A stretch of DNA of 64,000 nucleotides from Sphingobacterium puteale (GCF_003627955.1 NZ_RBWS01000006.1:1-64000), one strand, 5' to 3'. Counted from the first letter of the stretch, positions 15,990 to 25,651 are shown. Program-made: numbers and translations. The notes: generated from the sequence alone by a model not told the origin.

Positions 15990-17570
15990 TTATGGTATTA
16001 ATTTTTTGATGTTTTCCAATGTGTCTATATCGGCCGCTTTTTTATCCCTGCGCCAGCGCAAAATGCGGGGGAAGCGCAGGGCGACACCCGATTTGTGGCG
16101 CTGGCTATAGCCTATTCCTTCGAAGGCAATTTCAAATACAAGTTCGGGTTTAACAGTTCTGACCGGTCCGAATTTCTCCACTGCATTCTGACGGATATAG
16201 CGGCTGACCTCAAGTATTTCTTTATCTGTAAGTCCCGAATATGCTTTTGCGATGCTTACTAAGTGGTCACCGTCTTTGACGGCAAAGGTATAGTCCGTAT
16301 AATGCGCGCTTCTGCGCCCACTACCTTTTTGCGCATATATTAACACGGCATCGATGGTCATGGGATTGACTTTCCATTTCCACCAACCGCCCTTTTTTCG
16401 GCCAACATAATAAACGGAATCTTTCTTTTTAAGCATAATGCCCTCACTGTTCAAGGCACGCGAGGCCGCTTGTAATTTCCGTAGGTCGGCCCAATTTTCG
16501 CCATGAATAAGTGGAGACAGCTGTATTGCGGGGCCAACATGACCTTGGCACAGCTGTTCCAATAACTTGCGCCTGTCCTGCAGTGGCTCAGATCGGAGGT
16601 CTTTACCATCCAGCTCCAATAAATCATAAAGGTATACAACAATAGGGACTTCTTCACGTAGGGTCCTGGAAATTACCTTGCGATTGATCCTTTTTTGTAG
16701 TTCATTAAAATTCAATATCTGCCCCTCTTTCGCCGCCAGAATCTCACCGTCCAAGACAAAGCTTCCTTGCCATTGTCTGAGCGCATCGGTGATTTCAGGG
16801 AACTGTTCAGTGACAAGTTCCTCACCTCTTGACCAGATAAAGATTTCGTCGCTTCGTTTGATCAGCTGTCCGCGTATACCGTCCCATTTGTATTCGCATT
16901 GCCATTCCGTTATCGTGCCAAGTTCTTCCACTTCCTTTTCAATGGGGTAAGCCAGGCAAAAGGGATAAGGTTTTGAGAGATTGGTATTGCTATATTCGCC
17001 GCGAACGAGTTTGTCAAAAGCGTAGTCGTGGGGATTCCACTCGCCCATAATACTGTGGGTGACAATGCTCGGCTCGATCTGGAAATGTGCTGCAATTGTG
17101 TTTATCAGCCCTTTGGAGGATATTCCCAAACGAAAGCTCCCACCCAGCAATTTGTTGAAAATAAAGCGTTCAACAGTGTTGAGCCTGTTCCAGGAAGTGA
17201 GTACAAATGCTTTTTTTTCTTCCATTGAAGCATTTGCCAACAGTAAGATGTCTTCCATCCATTCACTGAGACTTTTGTCTATTTTTTCGGATGCGGGAGG
17301 CAGTAACAAAGCTAAGGTTTCGGAGAGATCACCGACTGCGGCGTAACATTCGACAAACAACCATTCCGGGATATTGGTAATTTCCATTACCCAGGTTTTG
17401 AGTTCTTTGGTCGAAATCGCACGCTTTGGCCTTTTGCCGGTCATTAAAGCGAGAAACCAGCGTTTATCTTTTTCAGGCGCAAAGCTTAGAAAGCGGATGA
17501 TCGCTTCTTTTTTTAAGCTGGCTTTATTGGAACTATCCAGCGCATTGATCAATGTTGCAAATTCTATCAT
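15990..17570 (-). CDS. ATP-dependent DNA ligase (ligase-associated cluster)
   Basis: 526 aa. An N-terminal DNA-binding domain (about 1-200) precedes the adenylation domain with the nucleotidyl-lysine motif EYKWDGIRGQ (Lys228), LDGEILA and SEGIMLKKKDSVY, then an OB-fold with KWKVNPMTIDAVLIYA. It seals nicks with ATP, separate from the NAD-dependent replicative ligase. Its start overlaps the exonuclease stop by 4 bases (ATGA-type), confirming a coupled operon. Confidence 0.92.
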   Translation of the reverse strand: MIEFATLINALDSSNKASLKKEAIIRFLSFAPEKDKRWFLALMTGKRPKRAISTKELKTWVMEITNIPEWLFVECYAAVGDLSETLALLLPPASEKIDKSLSEWMEDILLLANASMEEKKAFVLTSWNRLNTVERFIFNKLLGGSFRLGISSKGLINTIAAHFQIEPSIVTHSIMGEWNPHDYAFDKLVRGEYSNTNLSKPYPFCLAYPIEKEVEELGTITEWQCEYKWDGIRGQLIKRSDEIFIWSRGEELVTEQFPEITDALRQWQGSFVLDGEILAAKEGQILNFNELQKRINRKVISRTLREEVPIVVYLYDLLELDGKDLRSEPLQDRRKLLEQLCQGHVGPAIQLSPLIHGENWADLRKLQAASRALNSEGIMLKKKDSVYYVGRKKGGWWKWKVNPMTIDAVLIYAQKGSGRRSAHYTDYTFAVKDGDHLVSIAKAYSGLTDKEILEVSRYIRQNAVEKFGPVRTVKPELVFEIAFEGIGYSQRHKSGVALRFPRILRWRRDKKAADIDTLENIKKLIP

Positions 17571-18550
17571 ACGCTTAATTCTTCTCCGTAATTTGTATTT
17601 ACTTCTTCGGCTTCAATACCTATTTCATTCAGATATTTGCTGAATGAGGCTGTCTGTCCATGCGTGACATACACTTTTTCGGCGCCACTTTCCTTCACGG
17701 CCTGCAGCAATCCGTTCCAGTCCGCATGATCGCTGATGGCGAAACCTGCATCTGCACTGCGCCATCTTCGTGCACCACGGATTTGCATCCAACCGGAGCA
17801 GATCGCATAGGCAACATGTGGTATCTTTTGGAGCAGTTGCGTATCGAGTAATGCCGGTGGTAGCAATACGATCTTGCCGTCGAGCTGTTTCATGTCTTTC
17901 ATCGGATCGATAATCTGGTAGGACGGCAATTTTAAACCTGCATCACCGTACGCCATATTTAATTTTGCGATGCTGTAATGCAGATATATTTCACCCATGT
18001 CCTTTACCGCATTTAATATCCTTTGGGATTTGCCCAATGAGTATCCAATAAATACGGATGTCTTTTTGTATCCCTGATTGTGTGTGATCCATGATTTCAG
18101 TCGTTGATTTTGGATTTCAACACTTTCCCAGCGATAGATCGGCAGTCCAAACGTACTTTCGGTAATTAGTTCATGACATTTTACAGGTTCAAAAGGGGTA
18201 GAGAGGCCATCATCCTGGATTTTGTAATCTCCCGTAAAAACAGTGACTTTACCTTTGTATTCCAAGCGTATCTGCGCTGAGCCAATGATATGTCCTGCAG
18301 GATGTAAAGAAATTTTTACACCGTTGATCTGAATCGGCTGATTGTAGGCTAAACCTTCAACCCGGATATCGGGCCCGATGCGACTTTTCAATATGCCAAC
18401 GGTAAAATGGTGACAAAGATACTTTTTCATGCCCGGGCGCGCGTGGTCTGCATGTCCATGTGTAATGATGGCAAGATCAACGGGTTGCCATGGGTCCAGG
18501 TAAAATTTTCCAGGAATACAATAAATGCCTTTTGATGTGAATTGAATCAT
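17567..18550 (-). CDS. Ligase-associated DNA-damage-response exonuclease (metallo-beta-lactamase/beta-CASP type)
   Basis: 327 aa with the HGHADH metal motif (His31, His33, Asp35, His36), the later histidines in LHPAGHIIGSAQI, TGDYK and the C-terminal ISDHADWNGL and VTHGQ blocks. It belongs to the SNM1/beta-CASP-like DNA nucleases. As the first gene of the four-gene repair operon it sets its upstream boundary; 208 bases separate it from the divergent signalling cluster. Confidence 0.9.
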   Translation of the reverse strand: MIQFTSKGIYCIPGKFYLDPWQPVDLAIITHGHADHARPGMKKYLCHHFTVGILKSRIGPDIRVEGLAYNQPIQINGVKISLHPAGHIIGSAQIRLEYKGKVTVFTGDYKIQDDGLSTPFEPVKCHELITESTFGLPIYRWESVEIQNQRLKSWITHNQGYKKTSVFIGYSLGKSQRILNAVKDMGEIYLHYSIAKLNMAYGDAGLKLPSYQIIDPMKDMKQLDGKIVLLPPALLDTQLLQKIPHVAYAICSGWMQIRGARRWRSADAGFAISDHADWNGLLQAVKESGAEKVYVTHGQTASFSKYLNEIGIEAEEVNTNYGEELSV

Positions 18551-18720
18551 ATCGAATCCTTGTTTTTGAAAACATGACTTCCGTATGGAGCATGTTATGT
18601 ATTCAAACAGGCAGGGATAAGTTAAAGTTTTGTTTATTTTTTAGTGAAAGTCGATCCTAGTGATTAAATTGCGGGAGTAAGGAAATTTTTTGCCTGAAGA
18701 ACGGATCCGGTTAATTTTTT

Positions 18721-18738
18721 TACATTTGTTTACTTTTG
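18721..18738 (+). promoter_or_regulatory. Two overlapping -7 box candidates before the signalling cluster
   Basis: TACATTTG (18721-18728) and TACTTTTG (18731-18738) both match TAnnTTTG exactly and lie 21-38 bases before the first kinase start. I see no well-spaced TTTG -33 element, so this is a candidate only. Confidence 0.35.
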
Positions 18739-18758
18739 ATTCTTAGTTTAAGCGCTCT

Positions 18759-20243
18759 ATGATATTGATAGTCGATGACAACCCAGATAATATTTATTCG
18801 TTACAAAAGTTATTGGAATCCAAAAATTTTAAAGTCGATACAGCCCATTCCGGTGAAGAAGCTTTAAAGAAAATTTTAAAATATAATTATGCTTTAATCA
18901 TATTGGATGTGCAGATGCCCGATATGGACGGTTTTGAAGTTGCTGAAAACATTGCTGGATTCAGTAAGACTAAGGAGACGCCGATTATATTTTTATCTGC
19001 TGTCAATACAGATAAACGTTTTATTACGAAAGGTTATGATTCAGGAGGACTGGATTACGTCACTAAACCCGTCGATCCGGATATTCTGATGCTCAAAGTC
19101 AAAACATTTTACCGGCTTTATGAGCAGACTCAGGCCCTCAAGGATATCCAGCAGACTTTGGAAATGGAAGTGGAAAGACGGAAACAGGCGCAATTGGAAC
19201 TTCGTTCGAAGGTGGACTATTTACATACTTTATTGGAATCATTGCCACAAATTGCTTTTACCTGTGACCATCTTGGTAATATTGGCTTTGTCAATGGCCG
19301 TTGGTTCCAGTTTTCGGACAGTGAGAACACTTTCCCGCAGACGCATCCTGATGACCGGTCGATCATGACCGAATTGCAGGAAAGTCTTGAATCCGGTAAA
19401 CCTTTGGAAATGGAGGTGCGGGTTAAAAAGCGGGAAGAATCGGGGTATTCGTATCAATTATTAAGGGTCTGGCCAATTTTGGAGAATGGTGAAAACAATT
19501 GGGTGGGCACATTTACCGACATTGATGCGCAAAAGAAAGCAGAAAAGGAAAAGGATGAGTTTTTGAGTATTGCGAGCCATGAACTGAAGACACCGCTGAC
19601 AAGCATCAAAGCTTATATGCAGCTACTTGACCGTAAGTTAAGTCTTGACAAAAACTGTGCGGAGGCCAAGTATGTTGGCCGGGTTCAGGATCAGGTTGGA
19701 AAGCTCAACAGTTTGATCACGGATTTGCTCGATCTGTCAAAAATCGACAATGGTAAACTGCGGATCAATAAAAAGGTATTCTCGCTTGAACGCATGGTAC
19801 AAAATGCCATTGATTCCATTGTGCAGACCCATGATCAGAGCAATATGGAATTATATAGACAGGGAGATATCTCGGGACTCATGGTCTACGGTGATGAAAT
19901 ACGTCTGGAGCAGGTTCTTGTTAATTTTTTAACAAATGCTTATAAGTATGCCGCCGGAACAGAGAAGGTTATCGTCGATTGCACTGTAATGACAGATGTC
20001 GTAAAAGTCAGCGTGATAGATTTTGGAATCGGTATACCTGAAAACAAACTGTCGGAGGTTTTTGACAAGTTTTACCGTGTAGAGGAAACTTCCTTTGATT
20101 TCCAGGGACTGGGAATAGGCCTTTATATTTGTTCGGAAATTATCCGTAGTCATCAAGGTACCATTGCCGTGGAAAGTGCAGCCGGTAAGGGGGCCACATT
20201 TTATTTTACATTACCATTAAATCTACCCACAGATGCCGAATAA
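18759..20243 (+). CDS. Response regulator/PAS/histidine kinase fusion
   Basis: 494-aa soluble hybrid. The N-terminal receiver has phosphoacceptor Asp50 (IILDVQMPD) and Lys103 (TKP). A coiled-coil linker (about 120-150), a PAS domain (about 152-258), a HisKA domain with SHELKTP (His274) and a HATPase domain (N-box NFLTNAYKYA, DFGIGIP, GLGIGLYI) follow. A receiver at the N-terminus suggests it accepts a signal from another kinase and relays it through its own His. It overlaps the next kinase gene by 11 bases. Confidence 0.9.
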   Translation: MILIVDDNPDNIYSLQKLLESKNFKVDTAHSGEEALKKILKYNYALIILDVQMPDMDGFEVAENIAGFSKTKETPIIFLSAVNTDKRFITKGYDSGGLDYVTKPVDPDILMLKVKTFYRLYEQTQALKDIQQTLEMEVERRKQAQLELRSKVDYLHTLLESLPQIAFTCDHLGNIGFVNGRWFQFSDSENTFPQTHPDDRSIMTELQESLESGKPLEMEVRVKKREESGYSYQLLRVWPILENGENNWVGTFTDIDAQKKAEKEKDEFLSIASHELKTPLTSIKAYMQLLDRKLSLDKNCAEAKYVGRVQDQVGKLNSLITDLLDLSKIDNGKLRINKKVFSLERMVQNAIDSIVQTHDQSNMELYRQGDISGLMVYGDEIRLEQVLVNFLTNAYKYAAGTEKVIVDCTVMTDVVKVSVIDFGIGIPENKLSEVFDKFYRVEETSFDFQGLGIGLYICSEIIRSHQGTIAVESAAGKGATFYFTLPLNLPTDAE

Positions 20244-23200
20244 AACACTTAGTAACTTATCTATAGGAATCGGTTTTTCACTACTGGCGCTGCTGGTGAG
20301 TTCCACAGCATCTTATCTGGGGATTAAAGAACAGAATAAGCATCGTCAGGAGCTCGCCGTTACCCGAAAAATAATCAGTTTATCAAATATTATCCTTAAT
20401 TCTCTACAAGGTGCAGAAACGGGAAACAGGGGGTATCTACTCACGGGGAAGGAGAATTACCTGGAGCCATTCAACCAGGCTATAGAGAGCCTGCCGGTTG
20501 AGCTGAAGGAAATAAAAGAACTTACGAAAGCAGATCCGGAGCAAAATGTTCGCGTAGACAGCTTATTTACAGCGGCTCGGCAAAGGTTAGCTGTATTAAA
20601 GGAGTTCGTGAACGTTAAAAGAAACGGAGGGACTGTTAGTCTGACACAGCTGGACGAGAGCAAATCCGCGATGGACAAATGCCGTAGCATTATTAAAGAT
20701 ATTATTCATTACGAAGATGATGGTATCGATCAGAAATCCATTAATTTAGATAATTCTTCGTTTATAACGACTTTATTTATTGTGATCAGTGCATTGCTAT
20801 CGCTGGTGATTACGGCGTACTTTTATTTTCGGCTAAGGGCAGACTTTCTTAGACGATTAGCACTGGAAAAGTCTCTCCGTGAGAAGGATGAAGGGATTGC
20901 CCGCAGGTTAAATATGGTTCAAAAGATCACTAATCGCATTGCTTTGGGAGATTATGATGTCAAAGCCGAGGACATTGAGGAAGACGACCTCGGCGCGATA
21001 GCAAAATCCGTTAACCGGATGTCAAAAGCCTTAAAGAAATCATTCGATCAGCTTAAAGATAATGACTGGCTGCACATGGGATATGCCGACCTTTATACCG
21101 GATTGGTCGGTAACAAAACCGAACGTATACTTACCACAGATTCAGTAAGAGGATTGGTCAATTATATAGGCGCTATTACCGGAGCGATCTATGTTTTTAA
21201 TGAGGAAAAGCTTGAACTATCCGGCGCTTACGGATTGGATCCCAGGGCACAGCAATATTTTCTTCCAAATGAAGGTTATGTTGGACAGGTCTTTGTTGAT
21301 CGGGAAACGAAAATTATAAATAATATAAACACGGAAGACTATATCGTAAGTTTTGCCAGTGGAAAGGTCAATGTACAGCACCTTATTTTTGTACCTATTG
21401 TATTGGCTGATCAGGTATTGGGTGTGCTGGAGATCGGGCACCGTCAACCGTTTGCGGAAATTGAATCAACATTTCTGACGGAATGTGCCCGACAACTTGG
21501 TATCGCTATCGCTTCGGCGAGGGGCCGGGCTAAAATTCAGTCACTTTTGGAAGAAACTCAAGTACAGTCTGAAGAATTGTTGACGCAGCATGCGGAGCTG
21601 GAGAATCTGAATACGGAATTGGAGGCGCAGACTTTGCGTCTGCAGTCGTCCGAGGAGGAACTGAAGGTGCAGCATGAGGAATTGATGCAATCAAACCAAG
21701 AACTGGAACAACGTTCTAAACTATTGGAAGACAAAAATCTATTGATTGCTGAACGTAACCTGGAAATTCAGCAGAAAGCAGAGGAACTCGCTTTAAGTAC
21801 TAAATATAAGTCTGAATTTTTGGCAAATATGTCCCATGAGCTGCGTACACCGTTAAATTCCATCCTGCTACTTTCGCGTTTGCTATCGGAGAATAATGAA
21901 CACAATCTTAGCGCTGACCAGATCGAATCGGCTAAAGTGATTCAAAGCTCGGGAACGAGCCTGTTAACCTTGATCGACGAAATATTGGATCTTTCAAAGA
22001 TTGAGTCGGGTAAAATGACATTGGAGTATGCGACACTGAATTTAAATGATATCTCGGCAGATCTGAATAATTTATTTCTTCCGATTGTCAATGAGAAAGG
22101 CCTGGCTTTCACAATCAATATTGATCCCGGCGTCAATAAAAATTTTCAGGGGGATCGGCTTAGAATTGATCAGGTGCTGCGGAATCTGATTTCAAATGCG
22201 GTTAAATTTACAGCAGCCGGCGAGGTGAGACTGGATATTTATGAAGACAGTTCCGATAAGGATAAGCTTGTTTTTGCCGTGATTGATTCGGGTATAGGGA
22301 TTCCGTTGGACAAACAGAAGATAATTTTCGAGGCTTTCCAGCAGGCGGACGGTTCGACAAGACGAAAATTCGGAGGGACAGGGCTAGGACTGTCGATCAG
22401 CAGAGAGATTGCACGCTTGCTGGGCGGTGAAATCAGACTGGAGAGTGAGGAAGGAAAGGGAAGTACGTTCCTATTTATCATTCCGAACCGTGCGGTAGAG
22501 CCCGGGGAGCTGCGTACGAAAGAAGAGTTGCTTGTAGAAGAAATCCATTCTGAAATAGAGGAGGTGCGTGAGCTTGTGGCTGATGACGTCTATAATCCCG
22601 CTACAATACGTATTCCCGAGGAGTTACCTGATGATCGGGATAGTATTGTTGAAGGTGATAAGGTTATTCTGATTGTCGAAGATGATATCAATTTTGCGAA
22701 AGCACTATTGAAATACACGCATAGTCAGCACTATAAGGGTGTTGTTGTTGTACGCGGGGATCATGCATTGCCGGCGGCCAAGAAATATCATCCACAGGCG
22801 GTTTTATTGGATATTCAATTGCCAGTCATGGATGGATGGGCTGTGATGGATGAGTTAAAGGGGGATAAGAGCACAAGACATATTCCGGTACATATCATGT
22901 CTTCACTTGAAGTGAAGAAGGAAAGTCTGTTAAAAGGCGCAATTGATTTTATCAATAAACCTGTGGCTTTGGAACAGATGACATCTGTTTTTCAAAAGAT
23001 AGAATCCGCTTTGAGCAGGTCTCCAAAAAAGGTGCTCATTGTCGAAGAGAATCCTAAGCATGCTAGCGCATTGGCTTATTTTTTAAGTAGTTTTAATATC
23101 TCACTTGAAGTAAAAGATAATGTTGAAGACAGTATCGTAGCGTTGGGAACTGCTGAGGTAGACTGTGTAATCTTGGATATGGGTGTTCCCGATGAAATGG

Positions 23201-23832
23201 GCTATAATACCTTGGAGGCCATCAAACAGCATGAGGGACTTGAAAATTTACCGATTATCATATTTACGGGTAAAAATCTGTCTAAGTCAGAAGAACTGAA
23301 AATCAAAAAATATGCAGATTCTGTGGTTGTTAAGACTGCACATTCTTATCAGCGGATTTTGGATGAGGTAGGGTTATTTCTACATCTGATCGAGATAAAC
23401 AGTTCAGATGATGTGCGACGAAAAAACAATGGGCTTGGCGCATTAGCGGATGTGCTGAAAGGAAAAAAGGTGCTGGTGGCCGATGATGATGTGCGTAATA
23501 TATTCTCAATGACAAAAGCATTGGAGAAATTTCAGGTAGAGGTGATTCCAGCAATGGATGGTAAGGAAGCACTGGATGTACTGCGTTCGGGAGAGTCGAT
23601 TGATATCGTGCTAATGGATATGATGATGCCCGAAATGGATGGGTATGAAACAATCAGGAATATCAGGCAAATGCCTCAATTTGCGACATTGCCCATTATT
23701 GCGGTCACTGCCAAATCAATGATTGGTGATCGCGAAAAATGTATACGGGCCGGTGCTTCGGACTATATCTCTAAACCTGTGGATATAGACCAGCTGTTGT
23801 CGTTGTTGCGAGTATGGTTATATGAAAATTAA
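20233..23832 (+). CDS. Membrane hybrid histidine kinase: CHASE3-HAMP-GAF-HK-three receivers
   Basis: 1199 aa. TM1 (about 10-30), a periplasmic CHASE3 domain containing GAETGNRGYLLTG (about 35-175), TM2 (about 177-199), HAMP (about 200-275), GAF (about 305-430), a long coiled coil (430-525), HisKA with SHELRTP (His535), HATPase (NLISNAVKFT, DSGIGIP, GTGLGLSI), then three receivers with Asp860, Asp982 and Asp1129. The middle receiver has KTA where the others have KP. This is the CHASE3/multi-receiver type common in signalling clusters of Bacteroidota and Myxococcota. It is coupled to the preceding kinase by an 11-base overlap, and a receiver and CheR follow it. Confidence 0.92.
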   Translation: MPNKTLSNLSIGIGFSLLALLVSSTASYLGIKEQNKHRQELAVTRKIISLSNIILNSLQGAETGNRGYLLTGKENYLEPFNQAIESLPVELKEIKELTKADPEQNVRVDSLFTAARQRLAVLKEFVNVKRNGGTVSLTQLDESKSAMDKCRSIIKDIIHYEDDGIDQKSINLDNSSFITTLFIVISALLSLVITAYFYFRLRADFLRRLALEKSLREKDEGIARRLNMVQKITNRIALGDYDVKAEDIEEDDLGAIAKSVNRMSKALKKSFDQLKDNDWLHMGYADLYTGLVGNKTERILTTDSVRGLVNYIGAITGAIYVFNEEKLELSGAYGLDPRAQQYFLPNEGYVGQVFVDRETKIINNINTEDYIVSFASGKVNVQHLIFVPIVLADQVLGVLEIGHRQPFAEIESTFLTECARQLGIAIASARGRAKIQSLLEETQVQSEELLTQHAELENLNTELEAQTLRLQSSEEELKVQHEELMQSNQELEQRSKLLEDKNLLIAERNLEIQQKAEELALSTKYKSEFLANMSHELRTPLNSILLLSRLLSENNEHNLSADQIESAKVIQSSGTSLLTLIDEILDLSKIESGKMTLEYATLNLNDISADLNNLFLPIVNEKGLAFTINIDPGVNKNFQGDRLRIDQVLRNLISNAVKFTAAGEVRLDIYEDSSDKDKLVFAVIDSGIGIPLDKQKIIFEAFQQADGSTRRKFGGTGLGLSISREIARLLGGEIRLESEEGKGSTFLFIIPNRAVEPGELRTKEELLVEEIHSEIEEVRELVADDVYNPATIRIPEELPDDRDSIVEGDKVILIVEDDINFAKALLKYTHSQHYKGVVVVRGDHALPAAKKYHPQAVLLDIQLPVMDGWAVMDELKGDKSTRHIPVHIMSSLEVKKESLLKGAIDFINKPVALEQMTSVFQKIESALSRSPKKVLIVEENPKHASALAYFLSSFNISLEVKDNVEDSIVALGTAEVDCVILDMGVPDEMGYNTLEAIKQHEGLENLPIIIFTGKNLSKSEELKIKKYADSVVVKTAHSYQRILDEVGLFLHLIEINSSDDVRRKNNGLGALADVLKGKKVLVADDDVRNIFSMTKALEKFQVEVIPAMDGKEALDVLRSGESIDIVLMDMMMPEMDGYETIRNIRQMPQFATLPIIAVTAKSMIGDREKCIRAGASDYISKPVDIDQLLSLLRVWLYEN

Positions 23833-23844
23833 TTAAGGCGGTTA

Positions 23845-24216
23845 ATGAATCGAAATAAAGTGATATTAATTGTTGATGATGACAGCAGGAATATTTTTGC
23901 ACTCGGTTTGACCTTGAGAGCAAGAGGATACGAAGTTGTCAGTTGTACTTTAGCAAAGGATGCAATTCAACTTTTGGAAGAGGGAAATGGTATTTCATTG
24001 GTGCTCATGGATATGATGATGCCCGAGATTGATGGTTATGAAGCGATTCGTTTGATTCGGGCTTCCACGGTTATCAAAGATATTCCCATCATAGCTGTAA
24101 CTGCTCAGGCAATGCCCGGGGACCGGGAGAAATGTCTGGCATCGGGGGCGAAAGCTTATGTTTCAAAGCCGATTGATGTCGATGTGCTGTTGACCGAAAT
24201 AGAACGATTGATATAG
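23845..24216 (+). CDS. Stand-alone response regulator
   Basis: 123 aa, single receiver domain: acidic pair DDD near residue 11, phosphoacceptor Asp56 (LMDMMMPEIDGYE), conserved Thr in AVTAQ and Lys in SKPID. There is no output domain. It resembles the third receiver of the upstream kinase and lies 12 bases after it, so it is a likely phosphorelay partner. Confidence 0.9.
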   Translation: MNRNKVILIVDDDSRNIFALGLTLRARGYEVVSCTLAKDAIQLLEEGNGISLVLMDMMMPEIDGYEAIRLIRASTVIKDIPIIAVTAQAMPGDREKCLASGAKAYVSKPIDVDVLLTEIERLI

Positions 24217-24218
24217 TG

Positions 24219-25049
24219 ATGTTGGACCATAATATAATTAAAGACGAGGAGATCGATATTTTATTGGAAGATATCTATCAGCGCTATGGCTACGATTTTA
24301 TACAGTATAGCCGGGCATCGATTAAAAGAAGGATCAACCGGATCATGACGAATGACCGATTGGTGAGTTTTGCGGAGCTCCGATTCGCACTGAAAGACGA
24401 TCCGGAGTTTCTGCAGCATTTTGTGGAGGAAATTACGGTGAATTTGACGGAGATGTTTAGGGATCCTTTATTTTTCCGACAGCTGCGTGAGGAGATCTTG
24501 CCGCAGCTGGGGACCTATCCATTGATCCGGATCTGGGTGGCAGGCTGCGCCAGTGGTGAGGAAGCTTATTCTTTGGCTATTTTACTTAAGGAAGCCAATC
24601 TCCATCATAAATCGTTAATTTATGCAACGGATATCAATCCACGTGTACTGGAAATAGCCCGCAATGGTGTCTATCCACTGAGTCAGATCAAATCTTTTTC
24701 GGAAAACTATATCGAATCCGGAGGAAAACAGGACTTTTCGAGTTACTATACGGCAAATTACGACTGGGCTAAATTTGATCCGGAATTGAAGCAAAAAATG
24801 ATCCTATCAACCCATAATTTGGTGTCCGATACTTCTTTTAATAGTTTTCAGCTGATTTTGTGTCGCAATGTGTTGATTTATTTCAATAAAGAGCTGCAGG
24901 ATCGTGTATTTCGATTATTTGATGCAAGCCTGGAAAACCTGGGTTTTTTGGGCTTAGGTAGTAAGGAAACCTTACGTTTCTCAAGTATTCAACAGAACTT
25001 CACCGCAGTAGGTGATCAAAAAATTTGGAAAAAACTCTACCCACAATAA
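24219..25049 (+). CDS. cheR: CheR-type protein-glutamate methyltransferase
   Basis: 276 aa. An N-terminal helical domain (about 1-75, YGYDFIQYSRASIKRRI) is followed by a SAM-binding Rossmann domain with WVAGCASGEEAYSLAI, YATDINPRVLEIA and LILCRNVLIYF. It normally methylates glutamates of chemoreceptors. A GTG at 24216 directly precedes the chosen ATG and could also serve; either way the start abuts the receiver stop. No CheB, chemoreceptor or CheA is in the window, so it may modify the sensor kinase pathway. Confidence 0.9.
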   Translation: MLDHNIIKDEEIDILLEDIYQRYGYDFIQYSRASIKRRINRIMTNDRLVSFAELRFALKDDPEFLQHFVEEITVNLTEMFRDPLFFRQLREEILPQLGTYPLIRIWVAGCASGEEAYSLAILLKEANLHHKSLIYATDINPRVLEIARNGVYPLSQIKSFSENYIESGGKQDFSSYYTANYDWAKFDPELKQKMILSTHNLVSDTSFNSFQLILCRNVLIYFNKELQDRVFRLFDASLENLGFLGLGSKETLRFSSIQQNFTAVGDQKIWKKLYPQ

Positions 25050-25115
25050 GATGGTTTTATTGGGCGCGATATTCAAACCTTAATAGATCCATGTATGGGA
25101 GATAAACTAAGCTAT

Positions 25116-25484
25116 ATGAGCAAAAGAAAAACTGTACTGATATTTGAAGACGATACCATTATATTGGAGGTCATAACAGTGGTGCTGACAGATTTGGGGT
25201 TTCATGTTGAAGTCTCCGAAACATCACATGATATCATTCAAAAAGTAGAAGCTACGGAACCTGACCTTATTTTAATGGATAACTGGATTCCAAATATTGG
25301 CGGGGTAGAGGCTACCCGTCTCTTAAAAGCCGATGATAGGTTTAAACATATTCCGGTTATTTATGTGTCTGCCAATAATGACATCGAATCGTTGGCTGTA
25401 CGCGCTGGTGCAGATGATTTCTTATCCAAGCCCTTTGATCTGGATGATCTGGATGATATTGTTAATAAGTATATTGAACGATGA
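25116..25484 (+). CDS. Stand-alone response regulator
   Basis: Single receiver of about 122 aa: FEDD near residue 10, phosphoacceptor Asp55 (LILMDNWIPNIGG), VSANND and SKPFD. An in-frame ATG at 25095 would add seven residues without family similarity. It ends the signalling cluster, 66 bases after cheR. Confidence 0.88.
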   Translation: MSKRKTVLIFEDDTIILEVITVVLTDLGFHVEVSETSHDIIQKVEATEPDLILMDNWIPNIGGVEATRLLKADDRFKHIPVIYVSANNDIESLAVRAGADDFLSKPFDLDDLDDIVNKYIER

Positions 25485-25509
25485 TAGTTTGGGAACCCCG
25501 GCCAGCGCG

Positions 25510-25526
25510 TCTGGTTCGAATCCATA
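25510..25526 (+). other. tRNA T-arm-like fragment
   Basis: TCTGG-TTCGAAT-CCATA has the GGTTCGAATCC core of a tRNA T-arm with 4 of 5 stem pairs, but no D-arm, anticodon arm or acceptor partner can be folded upstream. It lies between the receiver gene and the terminator of tRNA-Ser. It may be a relic of a tRNA gene or chance. Confidence 0.25.
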
Positions 25527-25532
25527 TAACAT

Positions 25533-25560
25533 AAAAAAACCTTTCATTTCTGAAAGGTTT
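25533..25560 (-). terminator. Terminator of tRNA-Ser transcript
   Basis: Perfect 10-bp stem (AAACCTTTCA at 25537-25546 with TGAAAGGTTT at 25551-25560) and a 4-base loop. Read leftward it is followed by a T-run, 7 bases past the tRNA 3' end. Confidence 0.8.
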
Positions 25561-25566
25561 CTTATG

Positions 25567-25651
25567 CGGAGAGTGAGGGATTCGAACCCCCGAACCTGTG
25601 ACAGTTAACGGTTTTCAAGACCGCCGCATTCGACCACTCTGCCAACTCTCC
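25567..25651 (-). tRNA. tRNA-Ser (anticodon TGA)
   Basis: 85 bases on the minus strand. Acceptor GGAGAGT pairs with ACTCTCC plus discriminator G. The anticodon loop CTTGAAA gives TGA, a long variable arm is present as expected for serine, and the T-arm holds GGTTCGAATCC. The 3' CCA is not encoded. Confidence 0.97.

Noticed and set aside
25333..25608. 91-codon frame ending RVRDSNPRTCDS
   Set aside because: The ending is a translated shadow of the antisense tRNA-Ser gene, and the rest lies out of frame in the response regulator.
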